From Gammaproteobacteria bacterium (GTDB lineage: Bacteria; Pseudomonadota; Gammaproteobacteria; HK1): a stretch of DNA of 63,917 bases. Below the pieces are notes generated by a model. It was not told the origin of the DNA. It saw nothing but the letters and a program-made list of their open reading frames with translations, and ran no database searches. The DNA is taken from contig JAJDUQ010000269.1 of NCBI GenBank assembly GCA_022826505.1, positions 1 through 63,917 on the forward strand, read 5' to 3'. A program made the position numbers and the translations under genes. This document shows, in pieces, positions 1-8,419 of this stretch (position 1 is its first letter; the number at the start of each line of letters is the position of its first letter).

Positions 1-51
1 GACGAAGGTGGCGCACAGGCGAACGGAGTGGTTTTTTCCGGGAGGGATCAT
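1..51 (-). CDS. Start of an unidentified leftward gene (partial)
   Basis: An ATG at 51-49 on the minus strand is preceded by a clear Shine-Dalgarno (AGGAG, six bases upstream). It opens a frame that runs without a stop to the window edge and reads MIPPGKNHSVRLCATFV. It lies about 300 bases downstream of the RiPP precursor gene and on the same strand, where a modification enzyme of the cluster could be expected. Seventeen residues are too few to assign a family. A YcaO cyclodehydratase would make biochemical sense with the SagB gene, but that is only a guess. Confidence 0.5.
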   Translation of the reverse strand, partial: MIPPGKNHSVRLCATFV

Positions 52-82
52 GATTTCTCCTACTCTTCGGTCTACGGGATTT

Positions 83-99
83 ACGCTGCGATGCAGCGT
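83..99 (-). promoter_or_regulatory. Small perfect hairpin in the leader of the leftward edge gene
   Basis: The bases form ACGCTGC-GAT-GCAGCGT, a perfect 7-bp stem with a 3-base loop. It lies 32 bases upstream of the ATG at 51, in the probable 5' untranslated region. An AT-rich patch around 120-160 could hold the promoter, but I see no convincing -35/-10 pair. The function is unknown. Confidence 0.35.
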
Positions 100-254
100 A
101 TTTCCGCGACACGAAGGGAGTCAAAAACATGATATTTATCAGCGTTTTAAGAGAACCTTGCGGCTTCCCCTGACACTCCGAAAAACACCCGATAAGCATG
201 CCCCGCGGGAGCGCTGAACGGAAGATCAGGCAGACTGAAGCAAGACCATATGAG

Positions 255-291
255 CGAACTCGCGGCCGCCCCTGCAGCGGCCGCGAGTTCG
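255..291 (-). terminator. 15-bp perfect stem-loop downstream of the RiPP precursor
   Basis: Arms 255-269 and 277-291 are perfect inverted repeats (CGAACTCGCGGCCGC and its complement) around a 7-base loop. The hairpin begins 64 bases past the stop of the precursor gene and precedes the leftward edge gene. No T-run follows on the minus strand, so it is not a textbook intrinsic terminator. In RiPP operons a hairpin behind the precursor commonly lowers read-through into the modification genes or protects the abundant precursor mRNA. That role is inferred here. The rest of 52-355 shows no recognisable gene. Confidence 0.45.
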
Positions 292-355
292 TTGCGTATG
301 CCGATGTGCTTGCGGACCGTGGCGGCCCGTCACGCCACCGACATGTACCGGCGGG

Positions 356-607
356 TCAGAAGCAGCAGCAGCACCGGCCGGCGGCAATGGCCTCGAGCTG
401 TTCTTCGGGAATGTCCGTGGCCGGGAGCGAGAGATGAATGGTGTTCATGTCGTTCTCGTGCACCTTGACCTCGATGTCTTGCGGGACCTCGATGCCGAGC
501 TCGTCGAAGATGGCGCCTTTGGGGTTGGCCACGAGCTTGTCGCGGAACGCGTCGTCGACCGCTGCCTTTTCCAGCAGTTGGGTGTGCATTTCCTGTACGG
601 AGTTCAT
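356..607 (-). CDS. NHLP-leader RiPP precursor peptide with Cys4 core
   Basis: An 83-residue peptide. The first ~77 residues resemble the nitrile-hydratase-like leader peptides (NHLP) of the NHLM bacteriocin class: an N-terminal helix (SVQEMHTQLLEKA), a short block containing NPKGAIFDELGIEVP, then a beta-rich stretch and PEEQLEAIAAG. The probable core after the AAG site is only RCCCCF, with four consecutive TGC codons before TTC and the stop. The start at 607 was chosen because AGGAGG (616-621) lies eight bases upstream; upstream in-frame codons have no such site. Exporter genes follow divergently and a SagB-type dehydrogenase lies at 6780-8168. This fits a substrate whose cysteines become thiazol(in)es or are otherwise modified, then cut at AAG and exported. 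The leader-family call rests on pattern recognition. Confidence 0.85.
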   Translation of the reverse strand: MNSVQEMHTQLLEKAAVDDAFRDKLVANPKGAIFDELGIEVPQDIEVKVHENDMNTIHLSLPATDIPEEQLEAIAAGRCCCCF

Positions 608-913
608 TTGCAAAACCTCCTGAGTTGAAAAAATTTTCAGGTGGCGTTTTCCTGTGGGAAAAAACCTTTCGCGCACAGCCGCCGACGACTCCGGTCAGAA
701 GTTCCCGGGTGTCTTGATAAAATGGTAGCACGGACAGCAATTCCCGCCAGGGCGGAACCCGCGCTCGAAATTGCCCCGACCGGACGCTCCAGAGGCCGAA
801 ATCTCGCCGAAATCGCACCACAGGTCGATGTTTCGGAGCGTCAGCGGGAATTGCTGTAGCACGGAACGCATGATGGTATTTTCTCGGTATCGTATCGCTG
901 GTGGGGAGATCCC
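608..913. promoter_or_regulatory. Divergent control region between precursor and export genes, with inverted repeat
   Basis: The 306 bases between the leftward precursor and the rightward export genes contain no convincing gene. They hold a 14-bp perfect inverted repeat, ACAGCAATTCCCGC at 734-747 and its complement at 844-857, with 96 bases between. Each arm is flanked by the direct repeat TAGCACGGA (726-734 and 857-865). Such paired sites in a divergent promoter could bind a dimeric regulator with DNA looping, or be traces of a small insertion. No regulator gene is visible nearby. Confidence 0.45.
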
Positions 914-1429
914 TTGCTCAGTCCGTTCCGCGCAGAAGCGGTGGCAGATCGCACCAAACGCCAGCAACTGGATCACCTGCTGCAAACGACGGCCCCGAGT
1001 GAACGCGCCGTCGCCGGGGCCGTCGGCCTGTTGCTGATCGGACTGGCTGTCTGGGCGATCTTCGGCAGCGTCGAGGTCGGGGTGACGAGACACGGCGTGT
1101 TCGTCGGGGCCGCGCCGGCGAGGGTGAAGCTCCTGGTGCCGGCGCATGCGGCCGAGCACATTCGGCCGGGCCTCGAAGTCCGGGTCGAGTTCCGCACGGG
1201 GGACGGCGAAGTCCGTGAAATGCGAGGCGAGGTTGCCGCCATTGCCGAAGACGGGGTTCCGAGCTGGCTCGCGGGGCTGGCGCCCGCGGCTGCGGACCTG
1301 CATCACCGTGTGGATGTTGCGCTCGAAGGAGCGGCGGACCTCGACGTACCGCACGGCACGCCTTGCCGAGTGCGCATTGCCCTTGGCGATCGTGCGCCCC
1401 TCGCACTGATCGACTTCGGACGGTCCTGA
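914..1429 (+). CDS. NHLM-type secretion protein, compact HlyD-like
   Basis: A 171-residue inner-membrane anchored protein. It has a cytosolic N-terminus, one membrane segment at about residues 33-50 (AVGLLLIGLAVWAIF), then a short periplasmic beta-rich region with the typical GxxVRVEF barrel pattern. It probably serves as the adaptor of the ABC exporter genes that follow. Start is TTG at 914 with GGGGAG six bases upstream. Most HlyD-type adaptors are much longer and carry a coiled-coil hairpin. None is visible here, so the protein is a reduced version. The downstream ABC gene starts two bases after its stop, which indicates translational coupling. Confidence 0.7.
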   Translation: MLSPFRAEAVADRTKRQQLDHLLQTTAPSERAVAGAVGLLLIGLAVWAIFGSVEVGVTRHGVFVGAAPARVKLLVPAHAAEHIRPGLEVRVEFRTGDGEVREMRGEVAAIAEDGVPSWLAGLAPAAADLHHRVDVALEGAADLDVPHGTPCRVRIALGDRAPLALIDFGRS

Positions 1430-1431
1430 GC

Positions 1432-3648
1432 TTGTTCGAGAGGCTGCGGAGCTCGAGAGCCGCCCGGGCGCGGCGGCAGCCTGCGCGGCCGCCTCGAAGA
1501 CGGCGCGTCGTTGCGCCGGTGGTCCTGCAGACCCACGCCACCGAGTGCGGTGCAGCCTGTCTTGGCAGCGTGCTCGCCTACCACGGGCGCTGGGTGCCGC
1601 TGTTCGAGCTGCGCGAACGCTGCGGAGTCGGCCGCGACGGCTCCACCGCCGCCGGCGTTGCGCGCGCGGGCAGACACTACGGCCTGGAGTGCAAAGGCCG
1701 CAGCATCGACGTCGGGCTGGCCAAGAGGCTCCGGTTGCCGCTCATCCTGTTCTGGGAATTCAACCACTTCGTGGTCCTCGAAGGGTTCGACGACAAGTGG
1801 TTCTTTCTGCTCGATCCGGCCAGCGGCAGGCGGCGGGTCTCGGCCGAAGAGTTCGGCCGCGCCTTCACGGGCGTTGCGCTCGAGTTCAGCCGTGGCGCGG
1901 ACTTCGAGCCGGGCGGCACGCGCCAGGGCCTGCTGCAACGCATCCCGCTGTGGTTTCCCCGTGCTCTGGGCGCACTGTCGTTCGTCGCGGGATGCGGCGT
2001 CCTGCTGGCCATGCTGGCGCTCCTCGTGCCGGCGCTCGTGGCGGTGTTCGTGGACTGGGTGCTCGTCAACGGCGAACCGTGGGGCGCCGTCGTCGCGCTC
2101 GCCCTGGCGGCCGGTGCGGTGGTGGTCTACGCGCTCACCTGGGTCGAGCAGCGAGCCATGCATCGGTTGACGTTGCGCACCTCGATATTGAACGGCGACC
2201 GTTATCTGTCCCATCTGCTCCGGCTCCCGATGGCGTTCTTCAACCATCGCCTTGCGGGCGATCTGGTGGAGCGCCTGAGCGCCGTCGACGCGGTCGCCGT
2301 CATGCTGCCGGGGAACATCGTCGGCCTGGCCGTGCAGATGGTGATGACTCTGGTGTTGCTCGGCGTGCTCCTGGCGTTCTCTCCCGCGCTTGCGCTCGCC
2401 GTGGCGGCGCTGGCGGTGCTGCACGGTGCCGTGACAAGCGTTCTCCTCGGCCGGCAGGCCGACGCGAGCTACACCTGGCAGCGCGAGGAAGGACTGCTGG
2501 CCGGAATCGGCATGCTGATGGTGCATCAGGCGGACAACCTGCGCATCACCACGAAGGACGACGCCTACTTCGGCCGCTGGTGCGGGCACCAGGCCAGGGA
2601 AGTCGTCGCCCGCCAGCGCTTCCAGGAGTCCGAGGAGATCGTCGAGACACTGCTGGCGGTGTTCGTTACCGCGCGTCACGCCGCGGTGCTCGTGATCGGC
2701 GCGGCGGCGGTCTCCGCCGGAGAGATGACTGCGGGCACGTTCGTCGGACTGTATCTCGTGTCGGGGCTGGTTCCTCCCATCGGGCGGCTGTTCTCGGAGG
2801 TCCGGCATCAACGCCAGGCGGCGCTCACGGGCATGGAGCGCCTGGACGACATTACCGATACGCCGCAGGAATCCATGCTGAAGGAGCGCCCCGAGGGTGC
2901 CGTCGCCACCCTGAACGGCCGGCTGCGATTGGCCGGGCATGTCGAGCTGCGAGGCGTTTCGTTCGGCTACACGAAAGGCCGGCCGCCGCTCATCAGGAAT
3001 TTCGACCTGACGATTCGACCGGGACAGCGGATCGCCGTGGTCGGTCCGAGCGGCTCGGGGAAGTCCACGCTCTCCAGGCTGATCGCGGGCATCTACCAAC
3101 CCTGGACCGGCGAAATCCTGTTCGACGGCCGCCCGCGCCGGGAGATTGCGGAAGTGGTCGGCCGTTCCGTGTCGATGGTGGACCAGCACATCGTGCTGTT
3201 CACCGGGACCGTGCGCGACAACCTCACGCTATGGAGCGCGGCCGTGCCGGACGAGATCATGGTCAGGGCCGCCAGGGACGCGTGCATCCACGACGACATC
3301 CTGAGCCGACCGCTCGGTTACGGGGCGCCGGTCGTGGAAGGGGGCCTGAACTTCAGCGGCGGTCAGCGGCAGCGGCTCGAAATCGCCCGCGCCCTGGCGA
3401 GCGACCCGACGGTGCTGATCTGCGATGAAGCGACGAGTGCGCTCGACGCCACCACCGAGGAGCGGGTCGACGACGCGCTGCGGCGACGCGGAATGAGCTG
3501 CCTCATCGTGGCGCACCGGCTGAGCACCGTGCGGGACTGCGACGAGATCATCGTGATGGAGGGCGGCGAAATCGTACAGCGCGGCACCCACGACGAGCTG
3601 ATCGCGGACACTCGCGGACTGTACTCGCGCCTGGTTCGGACACACTGA
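1432..3648 (+). CDS. NHLP-type peptidase-containing ABC exporter
   Basis: About 738 residues if TTG at 1432 (two bases after the previous stop) is the start; another in-frame TTG at 1363 has no ribosome-binding site. The N-terminal C39 peptidase shows the catalytic Cys in THATECGAACLG (about residue 39), the His in FNHFVVLEG and the Asp in LLDPASG. A six-helix membrane domain follows, then an ATPase with Walker A GPSGSGKST (about residue 538), signature FSGGQRQR and Walker B LICDEATSALD. It should cleave the leader after the small-residue site (AAG) of the precursor at 356-607 and export the mature product across the inner membrane. Confidence 0.9.
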   Translation: MFERLRSSRAARARRQPARPPRRRRVVAPVVLQTHATECGAACLGSVLAYHGRWVPLFELRERCGVGRDGSTAAGVARAGRHYGLECKGRSIDVGLAKRLRLPLILFWEFNHFVVLEGFDDKWFFLLDPASGRRRVSAEEFGRAFTGVALEFSRGADFEPGGTRQGLLQRIPLWFPRALGALSFVAGCGVLLAMLALLVPALVAVFVDWVLVNGEPWGAVVALALAAGAVVVYALTWVEQRAMHRLTLRTSILNGDRYLSHLLRLPMAFFNHRLAGDLVERLSAVDAVAVMLPGNIVGLAVQMVMTLVLLGVLLAFSPALALAVAALAVLHGAVTSVLLGRQADASYTWQREEGLLAGIGMLMVHQADNLRITTKDDAYFGRWCGHQAREVVARQRFQESEEIVETLLAVFVTARHAAVLVIGAAAVSAGEMTAGTFVGLYLVSGLVPPIGRLFSEVRHQRQAALTGMERLDDITDTPQESMLKERPEGAVATLNGRLRLAGHVELRGVSFGYTKGRPPLIRNFDLTIRPGQRIAVVGPSGSGKSTLSRLIAGIYQPWTGEILFDGRPRREIAEVVGRSVSMVDQHIVLFTGTVRDNLTLWSAAVPDEIMVRAARDACIHDDILSRPLGYGAPVVEGGLNFSGGQRQRLEIARALASDPTVLICDEATSALDATTEERVDDALRRRGMSCLIVAHRLSTVRDCDEIIVMEGGEIVQRGTHDELIADTRGLYSRLVRTH

Positions 3649-3815
3649 CGAGGCTGCGCCTCGGACCGACACACGCCATGTTCGAAGTCACCGCATTGCT
3701 CTCGAGCTCACGGCGCGGCATACCGGCCGCGGCCTCGTGCCTCTCGTCCACGATACCGCGTGGAAAATCCGACTCGACCGTGAAGATCCGGGGCGCCCGA
3801 GGAGTCTGACAAGTC

Positions 3816-6749
3816 GTGACTGTTCGGCTGCGATCCACTGCCGATCTGGCGCGGGATGCCGGTGTCGAGGTCCCGTGCGCGGGGAATCTGACACAGGCCC
3901 TGACGGACCCGCGGTACGCGTGGTTCGTCGCGCGGGGCGCCGTGGACCTGTTCCTCGTCGAGACCGCCGGCGGCGAGCGGCAGTCGGCGCCGGAGCATCT
4001 GTTGCGAGCGCAAGCCGGCCGCCTCCTGCCGAGCGTCGGCCGACACGAGGAAGACACCGTTCTCGAGGTCATCGCCAAGGGCTTGCCGGATACCATACTG
4101 CGGCGCATTCCGGTCGCGAGACTGGCTACGGCTCGTCTCGCCGATCTGGCGGAGCAGGTCGAGACCTGGGTGCTCGATGTCTGCGCCATGCTGTCGAGAG
4201 ATGTCGGACCCTGGCGTCCGGACGGCGTGGTGGAGGCCGGCAGGCCCGCCGAGGCGAGGCGAGGCGTGCTGACCGCCCGCCGGGGAGTGACCTGGGTGCC
4301 GCTCGCCCCCCTTGACGCGACGTTGTACATGGGCCTGGTCGATCCTGCCGCGATCGAGCCGGACGACATCGGCGAAGCGACCGCGCGCGCCACTGGCCCC
4401 GGTGCCGAGTACTTCCCGCTCACGCCCGCGACCTGGATCGATGTGACCCACCCGTTGACGCTGGCCGGGGAGACGTCGCAGGCGCTCGCTGCGCAAGACC
4501 TGCTGTTGCCGGCGCTCGCACGTTTCCATGCCGTCGCGTTCGCGCTGGAGCACCTCAATCGACGTCTGGCGCTGGCCGACGATCTCAACTTGGCACGCGA
4601 CAAGGCGACGGATCGACGCGCGGACGAGGAGGGGGCCCGGCGGCGGCTTCACGGCCTGTACGAGCCCGTTCCGGATGTCGACGGCAGTCGCGAGGCCGAG
4701 CTGACTGTAGCGCTTCGGGCGATCGGGCGTCACGAGGGCATCGACTTCAAGTGGCCGCGTGCGGACGATGACGCGGCAACCTCGCTCGCGAGCGTACTCG
4801 ACCTGTCCGGGGTGCGCGGCAGGCGGGTTCGGCTGCCGCCGGACGAACGCTGGTGGCTCGGCGACGCCGGTGCGTTGCTGGCCTTCAAGTCCGACGGGCG
4901 TCCCGTGGCCCTGCTGCCGGGCGTGCTCGGGCGCTATCGGGAAGTGGACGCGGCCAGCGGGCGGAGGACGCCGGTGACGGCGGCGCGCGCCCGCTCGATT
5001 CAGGAAGGCGCGTGGTCGTTCCATGCCAGCCTGCCGCCGACCGGCGCCGGCATCGATGACCTGCTCGGACTCGCTTGCCGGGGACAGGCCGGCAGCTTCG
5101 TGCGCCTGATCGTCTCCGGCTCGCTGGCTGCTCTCGCGGCGCTGCTCTGCGCGGTCGTGCCCGGGTTCGTCATCGATCGGGCGATCCCCGCCGGGGAAGG
5201 ATCCCTGCTGCTGGTCGCGGTGATCGCGGTAATGGCCGCCGGCGTGCTCGGTGGGCTGCTCGAAACGCACAAGCGCCTGATGCTCAGGCAGATCGAGGCG
5301 CGTGCGATGGCGCGCCTGGAAGCGGCGTTCTGGGACCGCCTGCTGCGCCTCCCGATGGATTTCCTGCATCGCTATCCCGCCGGCGAGCTGGCTCTGCGCG
5401 GCATCCTGTTCCGCCGCCTGCGCGATGGCGCGTTGCACACCGTCGCGGACGGTGGCCTGTCGGTGATCTTCATGCTGCCGGCGCTGGCCGCGGTCTACTT
5501 CTACGACCCGATGCTCGGTGGGGTCACGACCGCGATGGGCTTCGCGTCCGTGCTCGTCGTGCTCCTCGCCAGCCTTGGACGCAGCACGCTGCAGGCGCGC
5601 CTCGTCCGCGCCCTGCGTCGCATGGTCGGGAACCTTCATCAGCTCATCAGCGGGCTTTCGAAGCTGCGCGTCGCAGGCGCGGAAGGCACCGCGTTCGCGG
5701 TCTGGGCCCGGCATTACCGCGAGCAGAAGGAAGCCGAACGGGCCCTGACCCGAGGAGACGGACACCTGCAGGCGTTCGCCACCGCGTTGCCGCTGCTGTC
5801 CGGCGCCGTGCTGGTGCTCGCCGCGACCATCCCGCAAGAGCGAACCATCTCGACGGGTGACTTCGTTGCGGTCTTCCTGCTCTTCATGCTGTTCGAGTCC
5901 GCGGTCGCGAAGCTGGCGAGAGCCTTGCGGGAGAATATCGCTCTCATGCCGTCGCTCGAGGAGATCAGGCCGATCCTGGCAGAGAAGGTGGAAGTCCTCC
6001 CCGACCAGGCGTCCGTCGACATCCTGGGCGGCGAAGTCGTATTCGACCACATCACGTTCCGGTACGACCCCGACGGCCCGGCGATACTGGACGACGTGAC
6101 GATCCACGCCCACCCGGGCGAGTTCATTGCGGTGACCGGCGAGTCGGGCGCCGGCAAGAGCACCCTGTTTCGCATTGCGCTGGGGTTGGCACAGCCCTCG
6201 TCCGGCACCGTGTACTACGATGGTCGCGATCTCAGGCAGCTCGACATCGGACAACTGCGCCGTCGGATCGGCGCCGTGCCGCAGCACGTCGGGCTGCACC
6301 CCGACGACCTCTGGGACAACATCGTGGGTGACCGCGAAGGCGTCGCCGACGACGACATCCAGCGGGTGCTCCGCCTGGCGGCGGTGGAACGGGAAATCGC
6401 CGGCATGCCGATGGGCATGTCCACGAGCGTCGCGTACGGCGCCGGCCTCACGTCCGGGGGCGAGAGCCAGCGCATCATGATCGCTTCCGCCCTGATCGAC
6501 AATCCTCGCGTGTTGCTGCTCGACGAAGCGTCGAGCTGGCTCGACAACGACAGCCAGTCCGCCGTCATGCGCAACCTGGCCGCCCTGTCTTCGACGCGTA
6601 TCGTCATCGCCCATCGGGTGTCGACCCTGCGCGAGGCGGATCGCATCTACGTCCTGCAAGGCGGCAAGGTGGTGCAGACCGGGGCGTTCGACGAGCTGGC
6701 CGGCGTCGAAGGCGTGTTTCGCGACCTGATCCGACGGCAGATGGCTTGA
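3816..6749 (+). CDS. NHLM-type ABC transporter 2 (peptidase-less permease/ATPase)
   Basis: A 977-residue protein with a ~400-residue N-terminal soluble region of unknown role, a membrane domain (about 425-700) and an ATPase with Walker [10 protein letters not shown] (about residue 775), signature TSGGESQR and Walker B LLLDEASSWLD. In NHLM bacteriocin loci a second, peptidase-lacking ABC protein of this size accompanies the peptidase-ABC protein, probably as a heterodimer partner. GTG at 3816 is the start, with GAGGAG about 11 bases upstream. A gap of 167 bases separates it from the first ABC gene. Both nucleotide-binding sites look intact. Confidence 0.85.
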   Translation: MTVRLRSTADLARDAGVEVPCAGNLTQALTDPRYAWFVARGAVDLFLVETAGGERQSAPEHLLRAQAGRLLPSVGRHEEDTVLEVIAKGLPDTILRRIPVARLATARLADLAEQVETWVLDVCAMLSRDVGPWRPDGVVEAGRPAEARRGVLTARRGVTWVPLAPLDATLYMGLVDPAAIEPDDIGEATARATGPGAEYFPLTPATWIDVTHPLTLAGETSQALAAQDLLLPALARFHAVAFALEHLNRRLALADDLNLARDKATDRRADEEGARRRLHGLYEPVPDVDGSREAELTVALRAIGRHEGIDFKWPRADDDAATSLASVLDLSGVRGRRVRLPPDERWWLGDAGALLAFKSDGRPVALLPGVLGRYREVDAASGRRTPVTAARARSIQEGAWSFHASLPPTGAGIDDLLGLACRGQAGSFVRLIVSGSLAALAALLCAVVPGFVIDRAIPAGEGSLLLVAVIAVMAAGVLGGLLETHKRLMLRQIEARAMARLEAAFWDRLLRLPMDFLHRYPAGELALRGILFRRLRDGALHTVADGGLSVIFMLPALAAVYFYDPMLGGVTTAMGFASVLVVLLASLGRSTLQARLVRALRRMVGNLHQLISGLSKLRVAGAEGTAFAVWARHYREQKEAERALTRGDGHLQAFATALPLLSGAVLVLAATIPQERTISTGDFVAVFLLFMLFESAVAKLARALRENIALMPSLEEIRPILAEKVEVLPDQASVDILGGEVVFDHITFRYDPDGPAILDDVTIHAHPGEFIAVTGESGAGKSTLFRIALGLAQPSSGTVYYDGRDLRQLDIGQLRRRIGAVPQHVGLHPDDLWDNIVGDREGVADDDIQRVLRLAAVEREIAGMPMGMSTSVAYGAGLTSGGESQRIMIASALIDNPRVLLLDEASSWLDNDSQSAVMRNLAALSSTRIVIAHRVSTLREADRIYVLQGGKVVQTGAFDELAGVEGVFRDLIRRQMA

Positions 6750-6779
6750 CCGGCGTCGCGCCGGCGCTGCCGCGCCCGA

Positions 6780-8168
6780 TCAGGCGGTGTTGGCCGGATG
6801 TTCCGGCCCCGCCGGCGGTCCGCCTATCAGGAATTCGCCCACCGTGCCTTCCACGAGCGGGTCGAGGCCGGTGATCTCCGCGAATCGCGCCGAGTTGCCG
6901 GCGCCGATTCCGCAGGGCGACAGCCCGAGCTCCGTTGCGGCGAGGTAGAGGGTCTGATAGAGCGCGCCGGCGTCGCGCAGGATGTTGCCGTAGGCGATGG
7001 CCCGGTACTTCCACATCATGCGGGCGAATCGGGCGGCGATGGCAAGCACGATCTGGGGCTCGACTTCGTCGCCGGCGGCGCGTTTCGCATCCTGGAGGTA
7101 ACGCGCCACTCCGGCGCTCGACGCCCGGATGCGCACCAGGACGTGGCGCGCCGGATCGTAGTGGTAGATGCCTGTCGCCAGGCCGTCGCATCGTACGACG
7201 ACAGGATAGATCTCCAGGGCGTGGGTCGCGCCGGCGCTCGGGAAGGGCCGTCTGGTCACCTCGAAGCGGGTCGTCCTCCCCGACGGGGCACTGACCTCGG
7301 AGCGCCGGACGGCACGGATGCGAGCCGCGCGGTCGAGCAGGGCGCCCAGCTCGGCGACGGACACGGGACGCCGGTAGCGACGTTCGGAGCGCCGTCGCGC
7401 CAGAACCTCGGCGAACGGCTCGCTGCCTGCCGGTGCGTCGCCGAGCGCGATGGGTGCGCCGGGCCAGCTCGGCCGGACCGCGGGCAGCGGCTCGATCTCG
7501 CCGATGAACGAAAAGTGGGCGCCGAAGGTGTCGTGATTCCAACCCTGGCGCTGGCGGGTGTGGAACAGCAGATCATGGAACTCCCACTGAGCGAGGATCT
7601 CCCGGCGCGGGTCCTCGTCGGGTGCAGCCGATTCGAGCAATCCCGCACCGGCCAGCGCCCGCCGCACCAGCGGTTCGTCGAGCGCGGCCAGGTCCGGCAG
7701 CGCCAGGCGTGCACCCGCCAGGGGGGATTCGACCAGCCAGTCGTCGCCGGCCCGACGCAGGCAGGCGAGACGGTCGAGGCGCAGCGCTGCGGGCGGCGGC
7801 GCCGGGGCGAGCGCCGGGACCCAGGCGCGCCGCAGCGGCGCGATGACGCCCCGCTCGCCGCCTTCTTCGACGAGCGGAAACTCGACGAAGCCGATTCGGC
7901 AGAGCATGGCCAGCCGGGCGAGATAGACCGCGAGGAAGGCTTCGTCGCCGCTCGCGAGCACGAGGTCCCGGAGCTCGGCAAGCGATGCCCCCTCGGCGAG
8001 CCTGGCGTTGGCGGCGTCATAGCAGCGGGCGTACCGCGCGACGGCGACTTCATGCCCCCCCTCTGCCTGCACCGCGAGCGATGCGCCGTCCCTCGACCGC
8101 ACCATCCGACAGCCGGGGCGAGTGCGTATGCGCACCGCCGGCTCGTCGAACAGATGCCGAAGCGCCAC
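6780..8168 (-). CDS. SagB-type FMN dehydrogenase (azoline oxidase / nitroreductase family)
   Basis: A 462-residue protein. The C-terminal half (about 245-455) is a nitroreductase-fold domain with RRRSERRYRRPVS, ALEIYPVVVRCDG, YHYDPARHVL and ELGLSPCGIGAGNSARF, as in SagB/ThcOx enzymes, which oxidise thiazolines and oxazolines to thiazoles and oxazoles with FMN. The N-terminal half is the variable domain also seen in SagB proteins. The gene faces the ABC exporter genes (stop codons 30 bases apart) and so has its own promoter. In the context of a Cys4 precursor it would aromatise heterocycles made by a cyclodehydratase. No YcaO gene is present in the window. Confidence 0.8.
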   Translation of the reverse strand: MALRHLFDEPAVRIRTRPGCRMVRSRDGASLAVQAEGGHEVAVARYARCYDAANARLAEGASLAELRDLVLASGDEAFLAVYLARLAMLCRIGFVEFPLVEEGGERGVIAPLRRAWVPALAPAPPPAALRLDRLACLRRAGDDWLVESPLAGARLALPDLAALDEPLVRRALAGAGLLESAAPDEDPRREILAQWEFHDLLFHTRQRQGWNHDTFGAHFSFIGEIEPLPAVRPSWPGAPIALGDAPAGSEPFAEVLARRRSERRYRRPVSVAELGALLDRAARIRAVRRSEVSAPSGRTTRFEVTRRPFPSAGATHALEIYPVVVRCDGLATGIYHYDPARHVLVRIRASSAGVARYLQDAKRAAGDEVEPQIVLAIAARFARMMWKYRAIAYGNILRDAGALYQTLYLAATELGLSPCGIGAGNSARFAEITGLDPLVEGTVGEFLIGGPPAGPEHPANTA

Positions 8169-8419
8169 GGCAAGTCAATCCACGCCGTGGTCTCCAAGGC
8201 CCCGGCTGCGGGTACACTTGAACACTCTTGAACGCATGGCACACATGATCGGCTGGAGCACGGCCGGCACGCAACATGGCGATTCGACTGGAGCGGGCAT
8301 GAACGAAGGCCCACCCTGCGAGGCGGTGGTCTTCAAGCTCCACAATACGCGCGATGCCGTGAAGAGCATTACTCGAGGCGCCACGCGAGCGGGCCGGCGT
8401 TCTCGACGGAGCCGGTCGT

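Noticed and set aside
255..291. NotI/PstI-rich hairpin as a cloning linker artefact
   Set aside because: The sites fall within a longer perfect 15-bp inverted repeat continuous with native sequence. A palindrome in GC-rich DNA explains them.
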